Origin: RGIG3528 sp963649295 | Lineage (GTDB): Bacteria; Bacillota; Clostridia; Lachnospirales; Lachnospiraceae | Length of the DNA: 15,265 nucleotides | Assembly: GCA_963649295.1 (NCBI GenBank) | Contig: CAVJHK010000042.1 | Span: 1-15,265 of the forward strand | Direction: 5' to 3' | Part shown: positions 8,054 to 14,998 of the stretch, in pieces | Layout of the letters: every line of letters starts with the position of its first letter | Numbering within the stretch: the first letter of the stretch is position 1 | The notes under the pieces: generated by a model | What the model saw: the letters and a program-made list of their open reading frames with translations, nothing else | What the model was told of the DNA's origin: nothing | Databases searched by the model: none | Position numbers and translations under genes: made by a program

Positions 8054-8647
8054 ATGAAAAGGAATAGGTGTATTTTTTCTTTAATATTCGGAATTTTGTT
8101 TACGGTGGTGCTTTCGGGATGTCTTTCCGTTGCCGAAAAAAATAACGAAAATCACATTGATAACGGCAACGGGAATATCGTTACACCCGTTGTTACGAAC
8201 CAAATCGAAACACCGACACCTGCTCCTGACTATAATCCCGATTCTTCTTCACATACGGACATACCAAAAATAAAAGAGGAAATAATTATATACAGTCTCA
8301 ACTCCGGCACACTTGAAAAGGTAGCACTTACGATTAATATCGATAATTCCGATTTTGAACTTACGGATCTTTTAAAAAAGATTACGGCTGCCCTGGAGGA
8401 TGAATCTTTTCTTGTTTCGGTTCGCACAGCTTATTTTGACAAAACAACGGCGATTGTGGATTTTACCGAGAACGGAGCACCGGGGAATGTTGCCTCGAAT
8501 TATGAAGCAATAATTCTTGATTGTATATCGCAAAGTATAATTGAAAATTACGATGAATGTACGGCTGTAATTTTCAGAATAAACGGCTCGGAGTACAAAA
8601 CGCAAAATTTTAGTCTTAACGTGGATGAGGCATATATGGTAAAATAA
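8054..8647 (+). CDS. Putative lipoprotein with GerMN-like domain
   Basis: I do not recognise this as a named gene. The 197-residue product starts with a lipoprotein signal peptide: basic MKRNR, a hydrophobic core, and lipobox LSGC with Cys23 as the lipidation site. A low-complexity linker rich in Asn, Thr and Pro follows to about residue 75. The remaining ~120 residues have the pattern of the GerMN domain (sporulation and spore germination family): a strand IIIYSLN, the segment TTAIVDFTENG, a helix with repeated Ile/Leu, and FRINGSE near the end. The domain call is by eye and moderate. GGAGG at 8036-8040 and AGGA at 8042-8045 lie upstream of the chosen ATG; the 89-base gap after pgsA has a weak possible promoter (CTGACA at 7995-8000, TATATG at 8017-8022). 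It probably acts at the outer face of the membrane. A terminator follows directly. Confidence 0.72.
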   Translation: MKRNRCIFSLIFGILFTVVLSGCLSVAEKNNENHIDNGNGNIVTPVVTNQIETPTPAPDYNPDSSSHTDIPKIKEEIIIYSLNSGTLEKVALTINIDNSDFELTDLLKKITAALEDESFLVSVRTAYFDKTTAIVDFTENGAPGNVASNYEAIILDCISQSIIENYDECTAVIFRINGSEYKTQNFSLNVDEAYMVK

Positions 8648-8648
8648 G

Positions 8649-8676
8649 TCGGGAATTTTGATTCCTGATTTTTTTT
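8649..8676 (+). terminator. Rho-independent terminator after the lipoprotein gene
   Basis: An 8-base stem (8649-8656 with 8661-8668, one G-T pair) closes a four-base loop and is followed by eight T at 8669-8676. It starts just after the stop codon. The next gene begins 27 bases later. Confidence 0.82.
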
Positions 8677-8703
8677 GGGAAAAAGCGGATTAAGGATAAA
8701 TTT

Positions 8704-9957
8704 ATGAAAAAAATTTTGATAGTGGGCGGAGGCCCTGCAGGAATGATGGCTGCGATTGCGGCAAAGGAGCATGGGGCTTTTGTCACGATAGTCGAAAAAA
8801 ATGAGAAGCTCGGAAAAAAGCTTTATATAACAGGCAAGGGCAGATGCAATTTGACGAACGCATGCGACAAAGATGATTTACTTAAGAATATCAATTCTAA
8901 CAAAAAGTTTCTTTACAGTGCATTTAACGAATTTGACAATTTGTCCGTGACGGAATTTTTTGAAACACACGGACTTAAGCTCAAAACGGAACGGGGAAAA
9001 AGAGTTTTTCCGGAATCCGACAAATCGTCCGATGTGATAAAAACGCTCAAAAACGCGCTTGAACAGCAAAAAGTAAATGTATGCTTAAATGCGGAAGTTA
9101 CGGATATAAAAAAAGACGGGGAGAAATTTATTCTTATCGTAAAAAAAGACGGACATATATTACATGAAACGGGTGACACTTTAATTATTGCGACGGGCGG
9201 AGTTTCGTATCCGCTTACAGGCTCGACGGGTGACGGATACAAATTCGCAAAAAAATTTAATCACAATCTCGTTATGCCGCTTCCGTCTCTTGTTCCGATA
9301 GAAACAAACGAAGATGTGCATATGCTTTCCGGTCTTTCCCTCAAAAATACAAGGCTTTCTCTTATAAACGAAAAGGGAAAGGTGTTGTTTTCGGAAATCG
9401 GTGAAATGCTTTTTACGCATACGGGGATTTCGGGTCCGCTTGTCCTTTCGGCGAGTGCGTATATTTCGGATTTAAAGCAAAAAATGAAAAATATTCCTGA
9501 AATCATAATAGACTTAAAGCCGGGAATGAGCGCGGAAGAACTTGATTTACGACTTTTAAAGGATTTTTCCGGAGAGCTCAACAAAAATTTTTCAAATTCC
9601 TTAAATATGTTATTACCGCAAAGCTTGATTCCGTATATTGTTGAACTTTCAAAAATCGATCCCGAAAAAAAGGTTAATGCCGTAACGAAAGAAGAACGTG
9701 AAGGTGTGCGGTCACTTATCAAAAATTTGCACTTTACGGTTAAAGATCTCGGAAAAATCGAAGAAGCCATAATAACAAAGGGCGGAATTGACGTAAAAGA
9801 AATAAATCCGTCCACGATGGAATCAAAAAAAGAAAAAGGTCTTTATTTTGCGGGAGAGGTGCTTGACGTTGATGCGATGACCGGCGGCTTTAACCTTCAG
9901 ATCGCATGGTCAACGGGATGGCTTGCGGGGGAGAGTGCAAGTTGTTCTAAAGAATAA
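8704..9957 (+). CDS. NAD(P)/FAD-dependent oxidoreductase, HI0933/YhiN/BaiN family
   Basis: Flavoprotein of the HI0933-like family. It opens with a Rossmann dinucleotide-binding motif GGGPAG at residues 8-13, followed by the family signature GKGRCNLTN near 48-56. The C-terminal FAD-contacting block contains FAGEVLDVDAMTGGFNLQ. The 417-residue length is typical. AAGGA at 8692-8696 is 7 bases before the ATG. The physiological substrate of most members is unknown; a gut Clostridia member (BaiN) has been linked to bile acid dehydroxylation, but that cannot be transferred here from sequence alone. The order flavoprotein - cmk - ispH/rpsA is a recurring arrangement in Clostridia, which suggests a housekeeping role rather than bile acid metabolism. 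It follows a terminator with a short gap. Confidence 0.9.
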   Translation: MKKILIVGGGPAGMMAAIAAKEHGAFVTIVEKNEKLGKKLYITGKGRCNLTNACDKDDLLKNINSNKKFLYSAFNEFDNLSVTEFFETHGLKLKTERGKRVFPESDKSSDVIKTLKNALEQQKVNVCLNAEVTDIKKDGEKFILIVKKDGHILHETGDTLIIATGGVSYPLTGSTGDGYKFAKKFNHNLVMPLPSLVPIETNEDVHMLSGLSLKNTRLSLINEKGKVLFSEIGEMLFTHTGISGPLVLSASAYISDLKQKMKNIPEIIIDLKPGMSAEELDLRLLKDFSGELNKNFSNSLNMLLPQSLIPYIVELSKIDPEKKVNAVTKEEREGVRSLIKNLHFTVKDLGKIEEAIITKGGIDVKEINPSTMESKKEKGLYFAGEVLDVDAMTGGFNLQIAWSTGWLAGESASCSKE

Positions 9958-9962
9958 GATGC

Positions 9963-10032
9963 ATAAAAAACGAAAAAAATGGCATAAAACAGTATAGAGC
10001 TGTATAAAACATTTTTTTAAATTTTAAAAAAA
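9963..10032 (+). repeat. AT-rich gap before cmk with spaced ATAAAA copies and a perfect A/T inverted repeat
   Basis: The 89-base gap before cmk holds three ATAAAA copies at 9963, 9984 and 10004, about two helical turns apart; the last two extend to ATAAAACA. It ends with TTTTTTTAAA at 10012-10021 inverted exactly at 10023-10032 around one central T, directly before the cmk ribosome binding site. I see no good promoter -35 box. Bent DNA or a weak hairpin are possible; chance in an AT-rich gap is also possible. Confidence 0.45.
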
Positions 10033-10046
10033 TCCGGAGGAAAAAT

Positions 10047-10715
10047 ATGGTAAATTCGATAGCGATTGACGGACCTGCGGGTGCGGGGAAAAGCACGATT
10101 GCAAAAAAAATTGCAGGCATCAAAGGAATTGTTTATGTGGATACGGGTGCAATGTACAGGGCAATGGCACTGTATTGCATAAGAAACGGCTTGGATGCGG
10201 AAGAACCTAAAAAAATAGAACAAAGTCTTGACAAAATCGATATAACGATCGAATACGAAAACAATGAGCAGATTGTAAAACTTAACGGAGAAAACGTAAA
10301 CGGCCTTATAAGAACCGAAGAAGTGGGAGATAAGGCATCTTCGATTTCCGTTATCGGTTCCGTCAGAAAAAAGATGGTTGCGTTGCAACAGAATCTTGCC
10401 TCCACAAGATCCGTGATTATGGACGGAAGAGATATAGGAACCGTTGTAATTCCGGATGCGAGAGTCAAAATTTTTCTTACAGCATCCGTTCAAAAAAGAG
10501 CGGAAAGAAGATTTAAGGAGTTTACGGAAAAAGGCATTGAATGCGATTTAAATCAAATCGAAAAGGAAATAGAAGAAAGAGATTATCGTGACACTCACCG
10601 CGAAAATTCGCCGCTTAAGTGTGCGGCGGATGCCATAATTGTTGATACGACCGATATGACGATAGACGGGGTTGTGAAAAAAATTCTTGAAATTTCCGGC
10701 AGCAAGGGAATATAA
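10047..10715 (+). CDS. cmk: Cytidylate kinase
   Basis: Phosphorylates CMP and dCMP with ATP, feeding CTP, dCTP and phospholipid synthesis. The 222-residue product begins with the P-loop DGPAGAGKST at residues 8-17, followed by YVDTGAMYRA, which fits the CMP-binding region. RDIGTVV and the Arg-rich lid (residues near QKRAERRFKE) and RDYRDTHRENSPL are family signatures. GGAGG at 10036-10040 lies 6 bases upstream of the ATG. It sits between the HI0933-type flavoprotein and the ispH-rpsA fusion; cmk beside rpsA is conserved widely, also in Gammaproteobacteria. No terminator separates it from ispH-rpsA, so they are likely cotranscribed. Confidence 0.96.
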   Translation: MVNSIAIDGPAGAGKSTIAKKIAGIKGIVYVDTGAMYRAMALYCIRNGLDAEEPKKIEQSLDKIDITIEYENNEQIVKLNGENVNGLIRTEEVGDKASSISVIGSVRKKMVALQQNLASTRSVIMDGRDIGTVVIPDARVKIFLTASVQKRAERRFKEFTEKGIECDLNQIEKEIEERDYRDTHRENSPLKCAADAIIVDTTDMTIDGVVKKILEISGSKGI

Positions 10716-10768
10716 AAGAACGCTTCAAAAAAATAAAAAAACATACGAAACCAAATGACAGGAAACAT

Positions 10769-12703
10769 ATGAAAATTGATGTTGCAAAATCGGCGGGCTT
10801 TTGTTTCGGCGTAAAACGTGCGGTTGACACCGTATTAAAAAAGGCAGCCGAAGGAAAAAAAGTATATACGTTCGGACCGATAATTCATAACGAAACCGTT
10901 GTAAACGAATTTGAGCAAAAAGGAATTACGGTAATCGAAAATACGAAAGAGGCTTATAAGGTGCCAAAAGGCACAATAATTATAAGGTCTCACGGAATTT
11001 CAAAAGCGGATAACGATTTACTTAATTGTTCGGGGCATGAAATAATTGATGCAACCTGTCCGTTTGTGAAAAAAATTCATAACATAGTTTACGAAGAATC
11101 AAAGAAAAACAAAAAAATAATCATAATCGGCGACAAAAATCACCCGGAAGTTATGGCAATTTCGGGATGGTGTGAGGGAAATGCGATAGTTATCCAAAAT
11201 CCCGAAGAGGCTGTGGGATTTGTTCCTGAAGGGAATTCAGAGTATGTTGTGGTATCCCAAACAACATTTAATCAAAAGATTTTTAAAGAAACAGTTGAAA
11301 TTTTAAAAAAGAACATTTATTATATATCTGTTATGAATACAATTTGTTCCGCTACCGAGGAACGTCAAAAGGAAGCGTTTGAAATGGCCCAAACGCATGA
11401 TGCGATGATTGTTATCGGAAGCACAAAAAGTTCTAACACACGTAAGCTGTTTGAAATATGCAAACGGCAATGCGCTAGTACTTACTTTATACAGAAACTT
11501 GTTGACCTGGATTTAAATCAATTTAAATCTTTCTGCTGCGTAGGTATTACTGCCGGGGCATCGACCCCAAAAAATTTAATCACGGAGGTTCTTACTGTTA
11601 TGGAAGAAAGTTTTGAACAATTAATGGAGGAGTCTTTTAAGACAGTACATACCGGTCAGGTTGTTGAAGGTACGGTTATCGGTGTAAAAGAAGACGAAAT
11701 CATCTTAAACATCGGATACAAGTCCGACGCAACCGTTTCACGCGGCGAGTACACAAACACTCCTAACGTTGACTTAACAAAGTGCGTTAATGTCGGCGAT
11801 GTTATGACCGTCAAGATCTTAAAGGTTGACGATCGCGAGGGACAGGTGCTCGCATCATACAAGAGACTTGCGGCTGAGCGTACAAGCAAGGTATTGGAGG
11901 AAGCATTTAACAACAAGACCGTACTTAAGGGTAAAGTATCCGAAGTTTTAAACGGTGGCCTTATTGTTGTTATCGACGAAACAAGAATCTTTATTCCCGC
12001 ATCGCTTGTTTCGGATGTATATGAAAAGGATCTTTCTAAATACAAAGATCAGGAAATCGAATTTGTTTTGACCGAGTTCAACCCCAAGAAGAGAAGAATT
12101 ATCGGCGACAGAAAGCAGATCGTTGCAGCCGAGAAGGCAGCAAAGAAGCAGGAACTTTTTGCAAGAATCAAAGTCGGCGATACCGTTGAAGGCGTTGTAA
12201 AGAACGTTACGGATTTCGGCGCATTTGTTGATATAGGCGGAGTTGACGGACTTCTTCATATTTCTGAGATGTCATGGGGCAGAATCGAAAATCCGAAGAG
12301 AATTTTTAAGCCCGGCGACAACGTAAGAGCATTCATCAAAGAAATTTCCGGAGACAAGATCGCTCTTTCGATGAAATTCCCCGATCAGAATCCCTGGGCA
12401 AATGCCGATGAGGATTTTGCAATCGGAAATGTTATTGTCGGAAAAGTTGCAAGAATGACTGATTTCGGCGCATTCATTGAAATCGTACCCGGCGTTGATG
12501 CACTTCTCCATGTTTCTCAGATTTCCAAGAAGAGAATCGAGAAGCCTCAGGACGTACTTAAAGTAGGTCAGGAAGTTACGGCAAAGATCGTTGACTTCAA
12601 TTATGACGAGAAAAAGATTTCACTCAGCATCAGAGAACTTGAAGAAGATGCCGAGAATGAAGAAGCTGAAAATGCGGAAGAAGCTCCCGCAGATGCAGAA
12701 TAA
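10769..12703 (+). CDS. ispH: Fusion of 4-hydroxy-3-methylbut-2-enyl diphosphate reductase (IspH) and S1-domain ribosomal protein S1
   Basis: The first ~277 residues are IspH, the iron-sulfur enzyme that makes isopentenyl and dimethylallyl diphosphate in the last MEP-pathway step. The three cluster cysteines are C12 (GFCFGV), C97 (DATCPFV) and C193; conserved H40, H75, H125 and the SSN motif at 221-223 are present, so the enzyme looks intact. Residues ~296-366, 383-451, 468-537 and 552-624 are four S1 RNA-binding domains; the last two carry the clear FGAFV/FGAFI and LLHIS/LLHVS signatures. An acidic tail ends the protein. This single-frame fusion is known across Clostridia. AGGA at 10760-10763 precedes the ATG. 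Codon use changes sharply at the junction: Lys AAA:AAG is 23:7 in the IspH part and 10:25 in the S1 part by my count. An in-frame internal start at M278 could also make S1 alone. Confidence 0.96.
   Translation: MKIDVAKSAGFCFGVKRAVDTVLKKAAEGKKVYTFGPIIHNETVVNEFEQKGITVIENTKEAYKVPKGTIIIRSHGISKADNDLLNCSGHEIIDATCPFVKKIHNIVYEESKKNKKIIIIGDKNHPEVMAISGWCEGNAIVIQNPEEAVGFVPEGNSEYVVVSQTTFNQKIFKETVEILKKNIYYISVMNTICSATEERQKEAFEMAQTHDAMIVIGSTKSSNTRKLFEICKRQCASTYFIQKLVDLDLNQFKSFCCVGITAGASTPKNLITEVLTVMEESFEQLMEESFKTVHTGQVVEGTVIGVKEDEIILNIGYKSDATVSRGEYTNTPNVDLTKCVNVGDVMTVKILKVDDREGQVLASYKRLAAERTSKVLEEAFNNKTVLKGKVSEVLNGGLIVVIDETRIFIPASLVSDVYEKDLSKYKDQEIEFVLTEFNPKKRRIIGDRKQIVAAEKAAKKQELFARIKVGDTVEGVVKNVTDFGAFVDIGGVDGLLHISEMSWGRIENPKRIFKPGDNVRAFIKEISGDKIALSMKFPDQNPWANADEDFAIGNVIVGKVARMTDFGAFIEIVPGVDALLHVSQISKKRIEKPQDVLKVGQEVTAKIVDFNYDEKKISLSIRELEEDAENEEAENAEEAPADAE
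11584..11602 (+). promoter_or_regulatory. Candidate internal ribosome binding site and start for free S1
   Basis: GGAGG at 11584-11588 is followed 11 bases later by an in-frame ATG at 11600 (M278 of the fusion), at the IspH/S1 border; a second in-frame ATG lies at 11624. Spacing is longer than ideal. If used, it would yield a protein of 367 residues with all four S1 domains. The reading is an inference from position and codon change. Confidence 0.4.
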
Positions 12704-12721
12704 TTGAAATTCGATTGGATT

Positions 12722-12785
12722 CGGAGGTGTTATTCCGACTTTAGGCCCCGACAAGCGGTCATCGGAGCACACCTCCGTTTGTTTT
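12722..12785 (+). terminator. Large structured terminator hairpin after ispH-rpsA
   Basis: CGGAGGTGT at 12722-12730 pairs perfectly with ACACCTCCG at 12769-12777, followed by TTTGTTTT at 12778-12785. The 38-base loop can fold further: CCGA at 12735-12738 with TCGG at 12762-12765, and CCG at 12748-12750 with CGG at 12756-12758. A terminator is the simplest reading, though the loop is unusually long and the U tract is broken by G. It starts 18 bases after the stop. Confidence 0.72.
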
Positions 12786-12837
12786 ATATTTATCACAATC
12801 CCAAGAAGGAGAGCGGATAAAGTTTCGCGCTGTGGAT

Positions 12838-13611
12838 ATGGACGATTATGAATCATTTAAAAAAGAAATATTTATCCTTACCCAGATAGACCTTAATGCC
12901 TATAAAGAAAAACAGATGCGCAGACGTATCGATTCTCTTATCATGAAAAACGGCATTACGACCTATAAGGATTATGTTGCGGCAATAAAGAAGGACAGAA
13001 ATTTATTTGAAGAGTTTGTGAATTACTTGACAATCAATGTTTCCGAATTTTTCCGTAATCCCGAACAATGGGAGATTTTGGAGCATGAACTTCTTCCCGA
13101 AATCCTTTCAAAGACAAAGAGCCCAAAGATTTGGAGTGCCGCATGTTCCACGGGTGATGAGCCTTATACGATTGTCATGATGCTGTCAAAATATCTTCCT
13201 CTTTCTCAAATAAAGGTTCTTGCGACCGATATCGACAAACAGGTTATCGAAAAGGCAAAAGCGGGATTATATATTGACAAAAGCTTGAGATGCGTTCCTC
13301 AGGAATTTTTTAAGAAATATTTTACGCAAGTTAACGAATATACATATAAAATTTCCGACGAAATCAAAAGATGTGTCGAATTCAAAAATGCAAATTTACT
13401 CAAGGATCCTTATCCCAAAGATTGTGATTTGATAGTTTGCAGAAATGTGCTTATTTATTTTACCGAAGAAGCAAAAATCGATATTTACAAAAAATTCAAC
13501 GAAGCGTTAAAGAAAGACGGATTGCTTTTTGTTGGCTCGACGGAACAGATAATTCAATCTTATACACTGAATTATTCTACTGCTAAGTCGTTTTTCTACA
13601 GAAAGAAGTAA
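12838..13611 (+). CDS. cheR: CheR-type chemotaxis protein methyltransferase
   Basis: S-adenosylmethionine-dependent methyltransferase that, in the known family, methylates glutamates on chemoreceptors for adaptation. The 257-residue product has the helical CheR N domain (Arg-rich QMRRRID at 26-32, then NVSEFFRN near 67-74) and the SAM-binding segment AACSTGDEPYT at 101-111, plus VCRNVLIYF near 200-208. Length is normal for a stand-alone CheR. The start is uncertain: ATG at 12838 and GTG at 12832 are both in frame, and the best Shine-Dalgarno (AAGGAG at 12807-12812) is too far from either. No other chemotaxis gene is in the window, so its receptors must be encoded elsewhere, or it has another protein target. 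It lies between the rpsA terminator and plsX. Confidence 0.92.
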   Translation: MDDYESFKKEIFILTQIDLNAYKEKQMRRRIDSLIMKNGITTYKDYVAAIKKDRNLFEEFVNYLTINVSEFFRNPEQWEILEHELLPEILSKTKSPKIWSAACSTGDEPYTIVMMLSKYLPLSQIKVLATDIDKQVIEKAKAGLYIDKSLRCVPQEFFKKYFTQVNEYTYKISDEIKRCVEFKNANLLKDPYPKDCDLIVCRNVLIYFTEEAKIDIYKKFNEALKKDGLLFVGSTEQIIQSYTLNYSTAKSFFYRKK

Positions 13612-13629
13612 ACATAATTCGGAGGCGTG

Positions 13630-14652
13630 ATGAGTGACAAAATAGTTGTTGCGGTTGACGGAATGGGTGGTGACAATGCGCCACGAGAAATCGTAAAAGG
13701 TTGTGTTGATGCCGTAAATTCGGGATTAAACATAAAAATCAAGCTTGTGGGCCGTGAGGCTGAGCTTTTAACGGAACTGTCAAAATATGAATACGAAAAT
13801 GACGGCATTGAAATTGTAAATGCCGCTGAAATAATAACATGTGAAGAGTCACCGGTTAATGCAATCAGAAGGAAGAAGGATTCTTCGATTGTTGTAGGAC
13901 TAAAGCTTGTAAAGGAAAAGAATGCCGATGCTTTTTTGTCGGCGGGAAGTACGGGCGCGGTGCTTGTGGGAGCGCTGGCCATAGTGGGCAGAATAAAGGG
14001 CGTCGAACGTCCGCCGATAGCAACCTTTTTTCCGACGGTGATGGGAAATTCACTTCTTGTCGATTCGGGTGCGAATGCCGAAGCAAGACCCGATCATCTT
14101 GTTCAATTTGCGAAAATGGGTTCCGTTTATTTTGAAAATACGACGGGCATAAAAAAACCGCGTGTCGCAATCGTAAATATCGGAATTGAAGAAGAAAAAG
14201 GAAATCAGCTTGTTAAAGAAACCTACAAGCTTCTCAAAGAATGCAGCGATATAAATTTTATAGGAAATATCGAGGCACGCGAGATTCCGAACGGATATGC
14301 GGATGTAATTGTATGTGACGGATTTGTGGGAAATGTCATCTTAAAGCTTTATGAGGGCACTGCGGGGGCACTCATGAAGATGATAAAGGAAAGCTTTTAT
14401 ACGAATATTAAATCAAAAATCGGCGCTTTGCTTGTTAAACCCGCATTAAAAAAGACACTCAAAAAACTTAAATCCGATGAATACGGAAGCGCACCGTTAC
14501 TTGGACTTAACGGACTTGTCCTTAAAACACACGGCAATGCAACCGCAAAAGAAATTAAAAATTCGCTTGCTCAGGCTGTTGCATTCAGCGAGCAAAAAAT
14601 AAATGACAAGATCAGAGAAAGTATTATTACAAATTCACAGGAGGAAATTTGA
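13630..14652 (+). CDS. plsX: Phosphate acyltransferase PlsX
   Basis: Peripheral membrane enzyme that converts acyl-ACP and phosphate to acyl-phosphate, the acyl donor for PlsY in phosphatidic acid synthesis. The 340-residue product opens with the family signature VDGMGGDNAP at 9-18. Further signatures are SAGSTGAVL, VERPPIA, LLVDSGANAE, and CDGFVGNV before the C-terminal LLGLNG and THGNA blocks. GGAGG at 13621-13625 supports the ATG at 13630, though with only four bases between; a GTG at 13627 is closer still and unlikely. It follows cheR by 18 bases. The acpP ribosome binding site lies inside its last codons and acpP starts one base after its stop, linking acyl carrier and acyl transfer in one unit. 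Confidence 0.97.
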   Translation: MSDKIVVAVDGMGGDNAPREIVKGCVDAVNSGLNIKIKLVGREAELLTELSKYEYENDGIEIVNAAEIITCEESPVNAIRRKKDSSIVVGLKLVKEKNADAFLSAGSTGAVLVGALAIVGRIKGVERPPIATFFPTVMGNSLLVDSGANAEARPDHLVQFAKMGSVYFENTTGIKKPRVAIVNIGIEEEKGNQLVKETYKLLKECSDINFIGNIEAREIPNGYADVIVCDGFVGNVILKLYEGTAGALMKMIKESFYTNIKSKIGALLVKPALKKTLKKLKSDEYGSAPLLGLNGLVLKTHGNATAKEIKNSLAQAVAFSEQKINDKIRESIITNSQEEI

Positions 14653-14653
14653 T

Positions 14654-14893
14654 ATGGAATTTGAAAAAATCAAAAAAATAATCGCTGAGGTCTTGAATAT
14701 CGATGAAGAAGAAATTTCTTTGGATTCAACCTTCATTGATGATTTGGGAGCCGATTCGCTTGATGTATTTCAAATTATCATGGGTATCGAGGATGAATTT
14801 GACATTGAAATTCCGAACGATGCTGCGGAAAAGATTGTTACCGTAAACGATGCCGTGGAAGAAATCAAAAAAGTTGTCAAGAACGAAGACTGA
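14654..14893 (+). CDS. acpP: Acyl carrier protein
   Basis: Small acidic carrier that holds growing fatty acids on a phosphopantetheine arm and hands acyl groups to PlsX. The 79-residue product has the attachment motif GADSLD with Ser35 as the modified residue, and a very acidic, helical composition typical of ACP. AGGAGG at 14639-14644 lies 9 bases before the ATG. It begins one base after the plsX stop. A terminator follows, then rnc; plsX - acpP - rnc is a conserved order in Firmicutes, supporting the fatty-acid synthesis ACP rather than a polyketide or cell-wall carrier. Confidence 0.96.
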   Translation: MEFEKIKKIIAEVLNIDEEEISLDSTFIDDLGADSLDVFQIIMGIEDEFDIEIPNDAAEKIVTVNDAVEEIKKVVKNED

Positions 14894-14921
14894 TTAAAAA
14901 CAAATATCAAATTTTATGCAA

Positions 14922-14975
14922 ACGGACACTTTTGTCTTATGAATTTAAGTCGTAAGACTTGAGTGTCGTTTTTTT
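14922..14975 (+). terminator. Terminator after acpP with a long branched stem
   Basis: ACGGACACT at 14922-14930 pairs with AGTGTCGT at 14962-14969 with one bulged G, and runs into a seven-T tract at 14969-14975. Inside, GTCTTA at 14934-14939 pairs with TAAGAC at 14953-14958. A competing inner hairpin, AAGTC at 14947-14951 with GACTT at 14956-14960, is also possible. The next gene starts 23 bases after the T tract. Confidence 0.78.
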
Positions 14976-14998
14976 AAGGCCGGAGCTTTGGGAAAGAC

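Noticed and set aside
9261..9815. Minus-strand open frame of about 184 codons opposite the flavoprotein
   Set aside because: Overlaps a clear gene completely and has no family signature; low-complexity Ser/Phe-rich product is typical of antisense shadows.
8704..9957. Bile acid dehydroxylation gene baiN
   Set aside because: Family level match only; the conserved cmk-ispH context argues for a housekeeping flavoprotein, so the specific symbol is not used.
10017..10493. Minus-strand open frame opposite cmk
   Set aside because: Opposite the conserved P-loop region of cmk, Cys/His/Tyr/Asn-rich shadow product with no motif.
10769..12703. IspH-S1 fusion as an assembly artefact or lost stop codon
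   Set aside because: The fusion in one frame is a known feature of Clostridia genomes and no frame irregularity is seen at the junction.
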